Source: Hansfordia pulvinata | Lineage: Eukaryota; Ascomycota; Sordariomycetes; Xylariales | Reading direction: 5' to 3' | Assembly (NCBI GenBank): GCA_006538405.1 | Contig: BJKQ01000013.1 | Coordinates: forward strand, 558,001 to 622,000 | Length of the DNA: 64,000 nt | Shown here: positions 49,701 through 61,341 of the stretch, in pieces | Layout: each line of letters starts with the position of its first letter | Position numbering within the stretch: position 1 is the stretch's first letter | Program-made: the position numbers and the translations under genes | Notes under the pieces: generated by a model | What the model saw: the letters and a program-made list of their open reading frames with translations, nothing else | Database searches by the model: none | Told to the model about the DNA's origin: nothing

Positions 49701-50490
49701 CAACCGGGACCTCGCCTGGCCTAGCACCACCCTCGCCCGCCTCGCCCCCTCAACCTGGAACAGGTGGGGGTTCGTCGGCCAAACCACGAGTACAAGCTTG
49801 CTCCCAGGCCACCCAGCCTGCGCTAGCCCGCCGCCGCCGCTCTGCGTTACCTGGCACGGGTACGAGTGGGAGTAGGCCCAGAACCAGCGGACCGAGTCCA
49901 TCCTCGGGCGTTAGTCCCCACGATACCTTTGGCGCGAGTATTCGGCCTTTCTTCCAGCAGCCGGGCTTTTGGTGGACCTGCGAGTAAGGCCGGGCTGGAC
50001 TCCGGGTCGCTGCCACTACCACCGCCGCCAGAGGTACCGCGCCCCATCGACTCGTCTTCTCGTACGAGAGCCGAAGAGAAGAGAGGTCTTGGGGTGCCCA
50101 GCCGCGCCAGTCCCGCCGTCTCCTCTACCGAGCACACTCCCGACGCTCCTGTACTCTCGTCTCGTAGTCCTAGTTATTAGTAGGTAAGGTAGGTAGGCAA
50201 ACAAACACCTGGGCTCTCTCCACTGGATCCGGTAGCCCGCCTCCACCGCGGACCGGTACGAATACCGCGGGTACCACCAGTACTCCTACCATCCGCACCA
50301 CAGCGCCAGTCCATTTTTCCCAGAAGAGCAGGCGCCTGGCAAGTCAGTCCGTCCGGTTCCTTCTTAACCCATTCTACACCCCAGCATCGAATATCGTGTA
50401 CGTAACGGTTATTGTGTCTCCCTCCTCTCCTCGCCCGAACCGCCCACCTTCATCCCGCCCGCACCGCCGCCAACGTCACCACCCTCGCAC

Positions 50491-53400
50491 ATGGCCGTTG
50501 CTCGCACGGCGACTTCTCTTGCGACGGGGTCCCTCAACTTTAACATGGACCCCACCACGACAGAGCACGACTTTCGCTTCCCCCGCCGGCCCTTGGATCA
50601 CCCTCCGGCCTTCAAGCATCATCTGCCCGCCCACCTCGCCGCTCGCCAGGATCCCCGCCGCGCCGCCCAGATGCCGTCGTCCAAACCGCAAACCGGCAGC
50701 GCGGGCGGCGCGGGCGGTCATGGCATCACCACCAACGCCGTCGCGCACCACCGCGTGCCCGGGCCGGCCCTCTTCTCCCACCTGAGCAACGCCCTCGGTG
50801 GCGCCCCCGCCGACTCGCCGGAACAGATGCGACAGGAAGATCCCCTTGGCATGCTCATCTGGAGGTTCTACACCCAGACCAAGCAGAGCCTGCCCAGCCA
50901 AGACCGCATGGAGAACCTGACCTGGCGCAAGATGCACTTTGAGTTGCAGAAGCGCAGAAAAGAGCAGGAGGAACAGTGAGTTTGCCTCTCTTTAAATACC
51001 GCCGCACCCCCGTCACCCGCCCGTGCCATATTCCGCCATTGTCATGACATCTAGCGTGCTCACTGTCCTCTCCTGCAGCCATGCGCGCCAGCAAGGCCTT
51101 GCCGCCAATAGGCCCATGGGCCCCAGCGGTATTGCGCAACTTCGGAAGACGTCAGACCAGAACCTGTCTCAGCAGCACGACATGATGAACCTCGACGACT
51201 TTATCTTCCCCGACAATGTTGCGACTCCCGGCGGCCTGGTCAACACGCCGTCCCCTGACACCTCGGCGCTGCACGAGGACGACACCACGTCGCACCCTGT
51301 CGCCGGCGCCATCCCCATCAAAGCCCACAGGCCCTCGCTCTCCCAGTCCAACATGCCACAGTCCGTGCCGCTTGCTCCACACCAGCAAAGGAACCGCGAC
51401 GAGTTCGGCTACGTGGCTCGACACCTGCGCAAAACCAGCATCGACGACAGACAGGTGAGTTTGTTCTATTTCAATCAAAGCTCTGTGCCGTGAGGTCAAC
51501 TAGTCTGCAAGTGCGCCGTAATCGATCCCAATGTTTCTTAGGAGGCCGATCTGCATTATTCCCCGCTCGCCGTCATGAGTCAAAAGTCTATGCGAAGGAC
51601 GCCAGCTCCCCTTCGAATGCAAGCTAATCTCACGTGCAGTCTCGCAACTTGAAACGTCCTGCCAACTTTTCCCCTCATGTGGGCGCCTCCAGCACTCCGG
51701 GGGCCCCAGCGAGCTGGATATCAATACTGATCTGCAGCAACAATATGCTCTGGATCAGTCGTATCAAGGCGGCGATGCTCAACAAGGCACGCACCCGGGG
51801 GTTCCCTTTCCACTAGACACTTTCAATGTGGACAGCGGCGTTGACTCGGCTGGACCGTTCCAGAATAACTTCGCCTTCTCGCCGTCCACGTCTCCTATGG
51901 TGTCGCAAGGCAACTTTAACCACATGTTTAATCAACCCAGTGTCCCCCAAAGAGCCGTCAACGCCTCCGACTTTTACTCGCCAACAGGCTCCGCCTTCCA
52001 GTCCGCCGTGTCTACCCCTCACGCCGTCCCGAGGATGGCAACATGTTCTTCGGCTCTGTGGATATGCGACAGCAACGCACCCAAGGCTTCAGGCTTCCCG
52101 GGCCCGTCACCAACCCTATGGGCCAGCAGTTCATGTACCCCCCGAGTAATAATAATGGGTTCCCTCCCCCCATGACAGGACCCGATCCGTCTATCGCCAT
52201 GGCGCCTACCGTTTCGGCCTTCTCTCACATCGACCCGAATAATGTCTTTTCTGACCAGCAGCCCTCCTCTCCCGGGATGGGGATGATGCGGGATAACCCA
52301 TTCAACTTTGCCCAGGACTCTGAGAACGAAGACGAGGATAACGGCGCGTTCGCCGACCGCAATATCGGCGGATCACGAGACTATTCCCCGGGCGATGACC
52401 CGAGCCTGGATTTGGGCAATCCTACGTCCTTTGGCTGGAGCGCCTCTCTGCCCGGCCAATTCAGTACACAAGCCGCAAGGTACCCAGGCGGGCCGCCCAA
52501 GAAGCAGGTGACCATTGGCGGCACAACCACCGATTATGTCGACCAGGCCGGCGATTGGGAGTACTCTGGTGGCCTTGCCCGCTCGCAGTCGTTCCGCAAC
52601 CCTGCCGATCGACGGTCGAAAGCCCCCCGCACCGCCACGACGCCAACTGCCGATCCGTCCAATCAAGCCAACCCGTTCGATCGGGCTGGGCATGCCGACC
52701 CCAGCTCGCCTCCCCACGAAGCTTCGGGTAACATGTCCGGCTTTTCTTCCATGGTTCCCAGCCGAGCCCCCTCGCCTTCCGTCGGCCCGAAGACTGGATC
52801 CATGACCAATTTGCAGGGTGGCGGTGGAAATCAAGGCGAGGGCGGCCCTCCGACCACTTGTTCGAACTGCTTCACGCAGACAACGCCCCTGTGGCGCCGC
52901 AACCCAGAGGGTCAGCCTCTTTGCAACGCCTGCGGCTTGTTCCTGAAGCTGCACGGCGTTGTCAGGCCCTTGAGTCTGAAGACGGACGTCATCAAGAAGC
53001 GCAACAGAGGCTCGGGTGCCAGCCTTCCTGTCGGAGCTAGCGGCAGGTCTAAGAAGGGCAATGCTTCTGGTGGTGCCTCCGGACCCGGATCGCGGAAGAA
53101 CTCATCTTTGACAATATCGTCCTCGAACCGGACCCAAGCGACTAGCCCCCCATCGGCCGCGCAGGCCAGCGATGGTGACAGTCCAACCGGCGGAATTTCT
53201 TCGAGCTATACAGGATCTACAACTGGGGCTGTCGGTGGTAAGGGCGTTGTTCCCATTGCAGCGGCGCCGCCCAAGAATGCGCCTGGGCCTGGTGCCGCTT
53301 CTTTGCCCCGCAGCGTGAACCCTTCGGCGCCGTCAAAGAGACAGAGGCGCAGCAGCAAGAGCTCGGGCCCTTCAGAATCGATGGACGTCGACAGCCCGGA

Positions 53401-53611
53401 GAACTCGACCGGGTCCAACGAAGCTGCCCCCTCAATCAGCTCGGCGACTGGACTCGTCAGCATGTCCAACAGCTTCGGTGTACCTAACCACTTCGGCATG
53501 GGACAAAGACCTTTGGGAACGGGCGCTGCCAATCCGCACAACCATCAAGGGAACATGATGAATTCCCCGGCTGGCCCGCAAGAATGGGAGTGGCTGACGA
53601 TGAGTCTGTGA
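50491..53611 (+). CDS. areA: AREA/NIT2 nitrogen regulatory GATA transcription factor; two apparent 1-base deletions
   Basis: The major activator of nitrogen catabolic genes, acting in the nucleus at GATA sites. Exons are 50491-50975, 51079-51454 and 51640-53611. With one base restored in the G run at 51699-51703 and one in the CCC at 52028-52030, the product is about 944 residues, normal for the family. Landmarks: an N-terminal [17 protein letters not shown], the conserved region [20 protein letters not shown] and [10 protein letters not shown] (about residues 120-155), and one zinc finger, C-x2-C-x17-C-x2-C ([23 protein letters not shown], from about residue 695), with the basic tail [13 protein letters not shown]. 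The extreme C-terminus, EWEWLTMSL, is the element that binds the NMR/NmrA repressor. The frames tile without loss, so the gene is very likely intact. Confidence 0.93.
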
Positions 53612-54995
53612 GCATGTGCTATACGAGAATGGGATTACTGGTACGGTCACGGGATATATTACGGCGCGGCCATTTAAGGTCCTGCGGAATCGGACGGACA
53701 GGCGGGCCGCCAGCGGGTGGATCTGGTCATTGGCTTGGTGCCGTCTGAATCAGTACCTGGGCTTCTTCGATGGCTTACGTCGTCTGCATACATTGGTGTT
53801 TGGGCGGGGGATGCTACGAGTCGTTTTTACAGCGTGTTTGTTTGATACCAACCTTTGCTTTTCTTCCACTCTACTTGTAGTCATGATGCGAGCTAGTCTT
53901 TTGCCGGGATTTCAAGCTTGGATGTGGTGACCAGGCCGTCGTGTCACCTTCAGGGGCGAATGGAAGCCGTCCCGACAATACTTAGACTACTATTGGATGG
54001 TAACTCATGTTTATATATACAACTCTATGATACGTCAAGATGCCAAATTCGCACCCGTGTCAGCGAACCCCTCGTTGGGGTGGGCTTCTAGATTGATGTC
54101 GCTGTTAGGTCGCGTAGGCTGTGCTCGGTCAAAGTGAGCGATGCGCTGAAGACTTTGGAGTGCGACGCCGAAAGGACCAGTCATGCGGCAACCAACGTCG
54201 CCTCCCGACTCTCTCATCGCCAGACGAGAACGCATTAAGACCCGCCGAGGTAACACTGGTGCGTAGATAGGAGAGACTAGTAGCAGTAACAAATAAGAAT
54301 ACGTGGAAGCGTTCATGAGAGTTGTCTGAGTATCGATTTTCTCTTCAAATATTCTCAGACACGCCCCCTCCTTGAGGGAGAAACAAAAGGTCGGGTTCAA
54401 ACCCGAACGCCGGCGTGGAGCGAGCGAAAGGGTAGCCGCGAAGAACCCCCCCCCCTCTCTCTCGGTGGACCGGCGGCGGGTCCCGAAAAGTCATGGGGGA
54501 GGACCGAACGCGGACACCTTTGTGTGCTCGCGGACCACGCACGTGCTTAGGGTGCCGATTCTACGGTGCTGCCACGCGAGAAACTCTCGTGTGATCCATG
54601 CCAGTTTCTCTCCCACTTATTTATTCTCACAGGATACCTATTACTTCTCACAGGATCTAAGGGCGTTGGGCACGGCTTGTGTCGGTAATAGACAGCGCCA
54701 GCATACGCTCTCGCTCCAGCGGAGAGCTAGTTGATGGGTTCATCCTGGCTCTTGGTAGCACTCGTCTGAGTTCGAGTGGATGCCATCCCATGCAATGCTG
54801 AGCGAGGCGACAATATGGACTGTCAGGGTATGTGTGCATACGATAAGAGATGTTGTTCACGACATTGGGCTATTGATGTTTTGTAACCCTGGAGTTATTC
54901 CCATGTACGCTTTTCAAAACGCTCTCTTTTATATCTGCTTTGCCAAAACAAAATGCTCTCCAAGAAAACCTCGAAGGGGGTTGCTACAGCCCCGC
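53612..54995. other. Convergent intergenic region
   Basis: This holds the 3' ends of areA and the phosphopantothenate-cysteine ligase gene. A short perfect hairpin (CGGGTT..AACCCG) lies near 54393. No gene or tRNA was identified. Confidence 0.4.
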
Positions 54996-56235
54996 CTACT
55001 GACCAGCCCTAGCCTTGGTGGTCGCAATGTGCTTACCGTGCAGCTCCTCCACAGCCGGGATGATGAGACTCTCAATCTCCATCTCAGGCTCGCCATCTGG
55101 CAGGCTGGCCGGGTCCATGGGCCTCTCCTCGTCAATATCCAGCGCAGTCCTGGACGACTGGCTGACGCCCCCTTTGCCGCCCTCAGCAGCACCCACCATG
55201 CCCTCGACGCCACTATGCGTCTTCAAGCGGCGCGCAGTGGGCACGCGGATCCAGCGGTCGCGAACCCCGCCTGGTGTCACGAAGACAACCTCCCACTTAC
55301 GGGTGGTCAGCAGGTTACCAATAACGAGGTGGTGCTGGTAGCGATCCAGGGAGTAATGCGCCTTGTGCACCAGAATGCCCGGATCTGTCTCGAGCTTGAA
55401 AGACACGATCATGCCCTCTGGCGCCCACCCGTCGACCAAGTTCTTGAGAAACTTGGGGACAGGGTCCAGATCAACTATCAAACGCTTACTGCGTGGTACT
55501 GACGGCGATGAGTCAAAGTTGTCAAAGGCTTCCTCATCTGGAGCTGCCACCCTCGGCTGCTTGGGCTGGGGGGCTTGAAGCTATCGGTGGCTGAGGTGCT
55601 CTGGATTTTGTGCTCAGTCATGCGCTCAGGCGGCACAAAGAAGTCGCTCACAGCGGCTGCAAGATACAGCAAGCCGTTGGGTCCGAGCGGGCGCATAAGC
55701 TGGGCAACGGCACGGAGCTCATGTAGATAGTCGGTGATGGTGACAAAGGGCAGCATGAGAAGGGTGTTGCGCTGCTTCGCGCTGTTGTATTTGCGCAGAA
55801 CGCGCTGCATCTTGGCCTGGTGGGCGGGGTTGGCGACGACGCTTCCGCCGTCGCCTTCGTGCAGGAAGTCCAGAAAGCAGTCCGTGCTGTGGCTGTAGTG
55901 GCGACTGTAGGGCAGCAGACTGAATTGGCGGTGCAAGAAGATGACGGCATAGCCGTTTTCGAGAAAGTACTCAGCCGACGTGGCGCCACGGGTGCCGGCG
56001 CTGAAATTGTCAATGAACCGCACCGTTTGCTTCTCGAGTGGAACGGTGGTGCCACCAGAGGTGATCAGAACGACGCGACGCCCCTCGGTAGCATGCTGGG
56101 TGATGAAGGACTCGGCGGCGGCGCGGTGGTCGGCCAGGGCCTTGGGAGGAGGGTTGGAGCTGAAATAAGCATTCTCCTCGGTCAAATAGTCCTGATCGGG
56201 GCAGAGCCGGTGGCGGCGGCATTATTGCTGGACAT
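54996..56235 (-). CDS. cab2: Phosphopantothenate-cysteine ligase (Cab2); two apparent 1-base deletions
   Basis: It joins 4'-phosphopantothenate and cysteine in coenzyme A synthesis; the eukaryotic PPCS enzyme is homologous to the CoaB domain of bacterial Dfp. The gene is intronless and about 413 residues after restoring one base in each of two homopolymers. The first (56198-56201) separates [13 protein letters not shown] from [20 protein letters not shown]. The second (55568-55573) separates [16 protein letters not shown] from [20 protein letters not shown]. Family motifs are [68 protein letters not shown] and [18 protein letters not shown]. The GGTxxPL and NFSAGxRG elements form the nucleotide and substrate sites in the family. 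Without the corrections the gene would look truncated at 17 residues. Confidence 0.9.
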
Positions 56236-57927
56236 GGTGTCTGGAGATGTGGGCGGTATAGAGAATAGTTCGCTGAATGGAAAATTCAGGCGAAGAGAGG
56301 CTCAAGATGGAGTAGAATAAGTTCTACCAATATTCTGGCTACCTTTCTGTATCGGGTGCAATCCCGTATTGCTTCGAGCTTGTGTGTCAGCATGGGTGGA
56401 GGTGCAAGCGTCATCTTTGGACTTTGGAGGATATAGGATGGGCTAGATTAGGGCCACGGTGTTGGTGAAATCGGAAGGCGGCGCATATAGTATTTCCTAC
56501 GTTGTCGTGCTATATTCGAGTGAACGGGATGACCACCGCAATGACCCACTCGGGTATCCGAGCGACAGCCACATCCGTGGGCGGCGTGGCTTGAGACAAA
56601 ATCCAGGCTTCCGTGCGAGGCAGGCGGGGAGTTGCTGGAGGAAGCAAAAGGGTGGTCTCGCCGGAAGATGGAGTGTCCAGAGTCCTCCTCAAGGGTCTTC
56701 TCGAGGGCCATTTGTCTGGGCGATAGTGGGCAGTGGGGGAGCCGGAGCCGGAGCCGGAGCCGGCGGGCTGGGTTTGCGGGAGTGGTGATGGCGGGAGCGA
56801 ACGGCGGTGAGGGTGGTGGGAAGACGGCGAGCCGGGGCGGGGCGGGGCACGAGGAGCAGAGAGCGGGACGGAGCTGGACGGGACTGGAGACGGGGCCGAC
56901 TCACGATGGATGGCAGGACGATGCGGCGGCGGAAGATCACGCCATGGGGTTAGGCTGGCTCGAAGGTGTCGTGTGGGTGGTGCTGCGCTGCGCTGTGGTT
57001 TGCTGTGCTGTGCTGTGCTGTGCTGCTGTGTGATATGGGCTCTGGTGATCTCTGCAAAGTCTGCTCCGAGTCACCGCCGGCCCGGCCAAAGTGAGGGACG
57101 AAGCGGGAGCCGCCCGACGTCGCAGGCCGGAGTCTCTGGTCCCTCGCTGTGGATGGTGGGGGCGGGGCACCAAGGTAAGCCTACATGGGGTCTGCCGGTG
57201 CCGGTGCGCTAGCGCGAGGTATCTGTACGAACCTGTTTCCCCTACCCGCGCCTGCCCTCCAATCGTCACTCTGGCGACTATCGGGTTCTCCTACTGCAAC
57301 GCACCTGCCGACTCCTCGCACCTGATGTGTGCCTGCTCTTGGAGAGAATGATGTGGGGCTGATCTACACATTAGGCTAGTCCCTGCATCCGCGGCCCTTC
57401 CCCGCAACATCCTTGATAACGGGCGGCTACTGTCGGCCGCGCTTTCCTCGGCAGCGGCGCCAGAATGCTACCTGTGCCTGGATGGAGGTGGTCTCACCTT
57501 CAGTTATGATCCATTAGATACCCCTATTACTGCGATCCGGGGGACTAGGGGGTCTGCGTTATGATTTTTATTCTTTTCATCGCGGGTATGGTGCAAGTCA
57601 TTATGATTATATACTAAATGTCAGCTCTGCAACGCCGGCTCGTGAGAAAGATGCTGGTAAAGACCGTCGACTCCATGGAGCCTTGACAACAAGGGAGTCG
57701 GAAAGCAGAACAACCTGAGAGAAGCAAGCACAGGTATATCAGACCCAGCCCCAAACTTTCCCAGCGCCAAATAAGATTCCCAATTTTTCGCAGGCGCCAG
57801 AGCATCAGTCCAATATCGAAAGGGCCCCCTTCAATCCCACAAACGGCAGTCTTCACGACCACGACCGCCTTACGATACGCCTCTCCACGCTCCTCGTCCT
57901 CCTCGTCGTGCACCGTCCCGCCACCGC
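56236..57927. other. Intergenic region with pentanucleotide and hexanucleotide repeats
   Basis: About 1.7 kb containing GGAGCC units near 56739-56764 and GCTGT units at about 57000-57030. It includes the cab2 promoter and the 3' end of the transporter gene. No gene is recognised. Confidence 0.4.
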
Positions 57928-59507
57928 TCAGAACTTACTCAGCGGGCTCCACCCCACTAGGCTGGCCTTGGCCGAGTACATGAAGCCCAGAGCGAGTGCC
58001 TGCGTCAGACCGACGAGCAGAATCAGGCCCCAGTACTGCTGGCCCGGGGTGGCCTGCACGATGGCGCCCGCGATGGGGTTGCCGATCAGGCAGGCGACCG
58101 ACACGAGGCTGTAGCAGGTGGCGTAGTAGCGGCCGTAGTGCTGCGTCGGGCACAGGCGGCCGACGCACACGGGCGTGATGGAGATGTTGTTGCCCGTCGC
58201 GAAGCCGAACATGACGGCGAAGACCACCAGGCCCGCCGTGGCCCCGCCGAACGGCAGCCAGACCGCGTAGCAGCCCACGACGGTGATGACGAGCGACGCC
58301 ATGTTGGTGTTGAAGGGCCCGATGTGGTCGGCCCAATAGCCCGGCAGCGCGCGCCCGACCACCGACGCCGCGTTGAGGATGGGCAGGATCCGGTAGGCAA
58401 AGGTGGCGTCGAAGCCGGCGCCCAGCGCGTAGCTCGACACGTAGGCCAGCGGGATGAAGAGGCCGAACTCGAGCAGGAAGACGCCCGCCGTCAGCAGGGC
58501 GAAGGGCCGGTCGCCCAGGATGCGCAGGTCGGGCTTCGCGCTCGAGTCCTCGGCCGGCGGCAGGCGCCGGCGCACCAGGCAGTTGGCCACGGCCAGCAGC
58601 GCCAGGCAGATGAAGGCCCAGATGCGCAGCGACCAGCCCCAGCCGACCTGCTCGAGCAGGCGCGTCAGCATCAGGGGGAACACGGTCCCGCCCACGCCGC
58701 CGCCCGTGCTGGCCAGGCCCGACGCCAGGCCCCGCCGCTCCCGGAAGAAATGGCCCACGGCCGCGATGCTCGGCGTGAAGATGAGCGACGTGCCCAGCCC
58801 GCTCAGGACCCCGAACGAGAGGATGAACTGCCAGTACTCTGTGTGTGGGTGCGTGACGGCCAAGGCGTGGATCTTGTCAGTCACCGCGCTCCCCGCTTCT
58901 GCTCTCTGCATTCTTTTTTATCCACGCCTCTCCGCAATGATAGATCCCCATTGATATTTAAGGTGTGGAGGGGGCAGGGGGAGGGGTCAAACATACCGGT
59001 GCAAACGCTCGTTCCCATCAGGCCCGCGACGTGGCAGACGGTGCCCGCCAGGATCAGCCACCGCGGGCCGTAGCGGTCGAACAGAGGGCCAATGTAGACG
59101 CCGCAGAAGAAGGCAAGGGCCGTGTAGAGCGAGAAGATCCAGCCCACGGACCCTTCGTCGTAGTCTGAGAGCTGGTGAGTGGAAACATAAGTCTGCAGGG
59201 TGGCGATCGTGTTCATGGGCCCCAACGTAGCCATCAGGCCGCACCACGCGCCCAGCACTACGAGCCACGCCTCCAGGCCGCCCTCGGGGAACTTCTCATC
59301 ACCGTTGAGGAGCGTCCGCGGCCTCGTCGACTCGGCGTCCGAGTCTGCGCACCGAGACACCTGGGGCTGCACAACGAAAAGCTCGGGATTGGGGTTTGTA
59401 TTGAACGTGATGTCGCCTTGCTCAAGGCATGAGCGCTCACGGACGAGCCCGTGCGGACTGTCGGAGACTATCTGGGTAGAGGCCTCATTCTTCTCTCCCT
59501 TCTCCAT
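57928..59507 (-). CDS. MFS transporter, monocarboxylate porter-like (MCT/Mch family)
   Basis: A twelve-helix major facilitator, probably in the plasma membrane. Two exons on the minus strand, 58997-59507 and 57928-58838, join SVCT to EYWQFILSFGVLSGLG across a 158-bp intron, giving 473 residues. The N-terminus (about 75 residues) is hydrophilic. The first helix follows EGGLEAWLVVLGAWCGL and the A-like motif GPLFDRYGPRWLILAG lies between helices 2 and 3. Helices 4-5 read IAAVGHFFRERRGLASGLAS and TGGGVGGTVFPLMLTRLLEQ, the pattern of fungal monocarboxylate-type porters. Substrate unknown. An in-frame ATG five codons upstream (59522) could also serve as start. No frame lesion is present. Confidence 0.88.
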
Positions 59508-59955
59508 TCTCGCTGATAACAAGAGGGTACCAAAAGTGCTGTCTAATAGGCAAAGAGGAGGTTCAAAAGAGGACGTCTCGTGTCCTGTGACAAGATCTCA
59601 AAGCATGTGATGATGATAAAGTCGTGGTGGAGTTCGTTCTCTCTTCTTGGTTTCGGCAACAACCTCAAAAAAAGTCTAGACAGTCCTGTCACTGCCTTGT
59701 TCCTTTCTGCGAAACTGAGATTTCTGGCCTGTTCGCTCCCAAGAAGAGAAAATCTCAGCACCCGCACAAGGCAGCATATTTATAACAGAGTCACGCGCTG
59801 CCGGATTCGGAGTTGAAGGTCCAGGGTGGCATGCGGCGCCTCGCTCTGAAAATTTTAGTGCCGGCGGCGTTGTGACCCACAGGGATCGGGAACCACGCCC
59901 GATCTATGAGCGGTGCAGTGCGATCTCGGGTGGCCATGGGTGCTGGGCAAGCCAA
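59508..59955. other. Transporter promoter region
   Basis: A short intergenic stretch containing TATTTATAAC on the plus strand near 59775. No gene is recognised. Confidence 0.35.
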
Positions 59956-60330
59956 TTAGTCAAGAAAACCAACGCCCGCAGCCGGCTTATCTATCGACCC
60001 AGGGGGTATGGATGGATTACTGGCACTTTTCCGGTGTCTCTGCTGGTGTGGTTGGGCAAACCTTGAGAGCGTCAGACTGCCATCACGCCATGGTCCAATG
60101 GTCACCGTTTCGACTTCTCCACGCCTCGAGTTCTCCGGCTTGGCACGGGAAGCACGTAGCTCACCTTCCCCTTGGGCTATCGATGCTAGCCCCTCAAGAG
60201 TAGTCCTAGCCGCGGGACCAGTCGGCGCTGCAGGCGATTCGTAGTATGCATCCGAGGGTGACCACGGGTCATAGATAGATGACCTCGGTGGACGGCCGGA
60301 CACCAGTGGAGACGATGGTTGGTAAGACAT
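59956..60330 (-). CDS. Hypothetical protein, 124 residues
   Basis: A single uninterrupted minus-strand frame that opens MSYQPSSPLVSGRPPRSSIY and ends GSIDKPAAGVGFLD. It is Ser/Pro/Arg-rich and probably disordered, with a short potentially helical patch (TTLEGLASIAQGEGELRASR). Its composition is more regular than surrounding random frames and it sits between two genes of the same strand, so it may be real, possibly with an upstream exon. No family is recognised. Confidence 0.4.
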   Translation of the reverse strand: MSYQPSSPLVSGRPPRSSIYDPWSPSDAYYESPAAPTGPAARTTLEGLASIAQGEGELRASRAKPENSRRGEVETVTIGPWRDGSLTLSRFAQPHQQRHRKSASNPSIPPGSIDKPAAGVGFLD

Positions 60331-60429
60331 GGATGGTCACGGCAGATACAACGGGTCAGCGTGTCAGCCAACAGCAGCGCACCTCGATGCAGAGAGCCCA
60401 TGGACTGTGTAAAAGCCTGGCTTCAAGGC

Positions 60430-61341
60430 TCACACGTCCCCGTCATCGTCAACCTCCTCTAGCGCTACGGGCTGCGGGCCGCCAGAGTGATGATGGCTTG
60501 AGCCCTGGGTCGTGCGCATGTAGCCCTCTTGTTCCAGACGGTCCGCCTCCTCGGGTTCGATGAGACCGCCCTGGCCCTTGCTCTTGTCCATTTTTTCGCG
60601 AACCACGGCCGGGACGAAGGCGCTCGCAGCCTCCTTTCGGAGATCACGCACAGCGGGTTTGGCTTCGTACACGGTCTTCGACTCGACAGGTGCAACCGGG
60701 GTCTTCTGCTGGGGCTGATCTGGTTTGGCCTCGTTGGCGTTTCGCTTCGCCCTCCGCTTGGCGTACCATTCGTCCAGGACCTGTTTGGGGATGGGAGGAG
60801 GCGTGTCGCGCGGCATCGGGATGGATTTCACGTCTTCGGGGACGTCGTCGTCATCGTCGCTGGAATTGTTGCCTCCATCACGTCTGCGCTTGCCCAGTGC
60901 GCCGGGGCCGGGGCCGTGGCCGTCGTGGCGCGTCCCGCCGCCGCCCGGACGACCAAAGGTCGGCGCTTTGTCGCCCAGGGCCTCGCGGGCCTTGTTGACG
61001 GATTTGAGCTCGCGCTCAAGGCCTTCGAGTACCGACTCCTCATGCTTGGAGAGCTTTCCGCCGCCGGACGCGATCTTCTTGAGATCGTCGATCTGTTTCT
61101 GGATTCTTTCGGGGTTGCGCCTGGCCAGTTTCTCGTTGCGCCGGAAGACGACTTCGGCCTTGCCTAGAGACGTCGGGGTCAGCTGCGGTCGGAGTTGGAC
61201 ACGCACGCCTCAGGGCCGATGCTGGTGGCTAAGAGGGAGCGCGAAAGGAAGGGGAGGGGACAGCTTACCTTTCTTCAGAGCCTTGGCCTTGTCAGCCTTG
61301 CGCTGCTCCTGGACTGGATTGAAATTGCGTTCTTTCGGCAT
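60430..61341 (-). CDS. WW domain-binding protein 11 (WBP11)-like splicing factor
   Basis: A nuclear, spliceosome-associated protein family. Exons 61269-61341 and 60430-61163 on the minus strand give 268 residues. The WBP11 N-terminal domain is complete: MPKERNFNPVQEQRKADKAK, ALKK joined across the intron to GKAEVVFRRNEKLARRNPER, then IQKQIDDLKKIASGGGKLSK and GLERELKSVNKAREALGDKA. An acidic stretch (SSDDDDDVPED), a proline motif (MPRDTPPPIPKQVLDEWY) of the kind bound by WW/SH3 domains, and a C-terminal VVREKMDKSKGQGGLIEPEE segment follow. No frame lesion is present. It lies 99 bp upstream of the small hypothetical gene and is transcribed the same way. Confidence 0.88.

Larger units (their letters stand above)
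38867..50490. other. Gene-poor interval upstream of areA (about 11.6 kb)
   Basis: No recognised gene. It holds many simple repeats (CTCTT near 39011, CT at 45673, GGCGAC at 46739, TGTC near 47385, GTAG near 47866), long C and G runs, a perfect 55-bp duplication and frequent GTAC-centred palindromes. The longest frame is 48381-49442 (+, 353 codons, no domain). The last 1-3 kb is presumably the long promoter/leader typical of areA genes. Confidence 0.45.

Noticed and set aside
54385..54420. GGGTTCAAACCCG, resembling a tRNA T-arm (B box)
   Set aside because: No A box, no acceptor stem and no anticodon arm at proper spacing on either strand. It is just a short hairpin.
5463..56235. Programmed ribosomal frameshifting as the cause of the frame breaks
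   Set aside because: No shared slippery heptamer or downstream pseudoknot was seen, sites differ in sequence, and the genes are unrelated housekeeping genes that are single-frame in other fungi as far as I know. Missing bases explain all cases.
60075..60140. GGTCCAATGGTCACC stretch resembling a tRNA D-arm
   Set aside because: No matching T-loop or cloverleaf, and the stretch is inside an open minus-strand frame.
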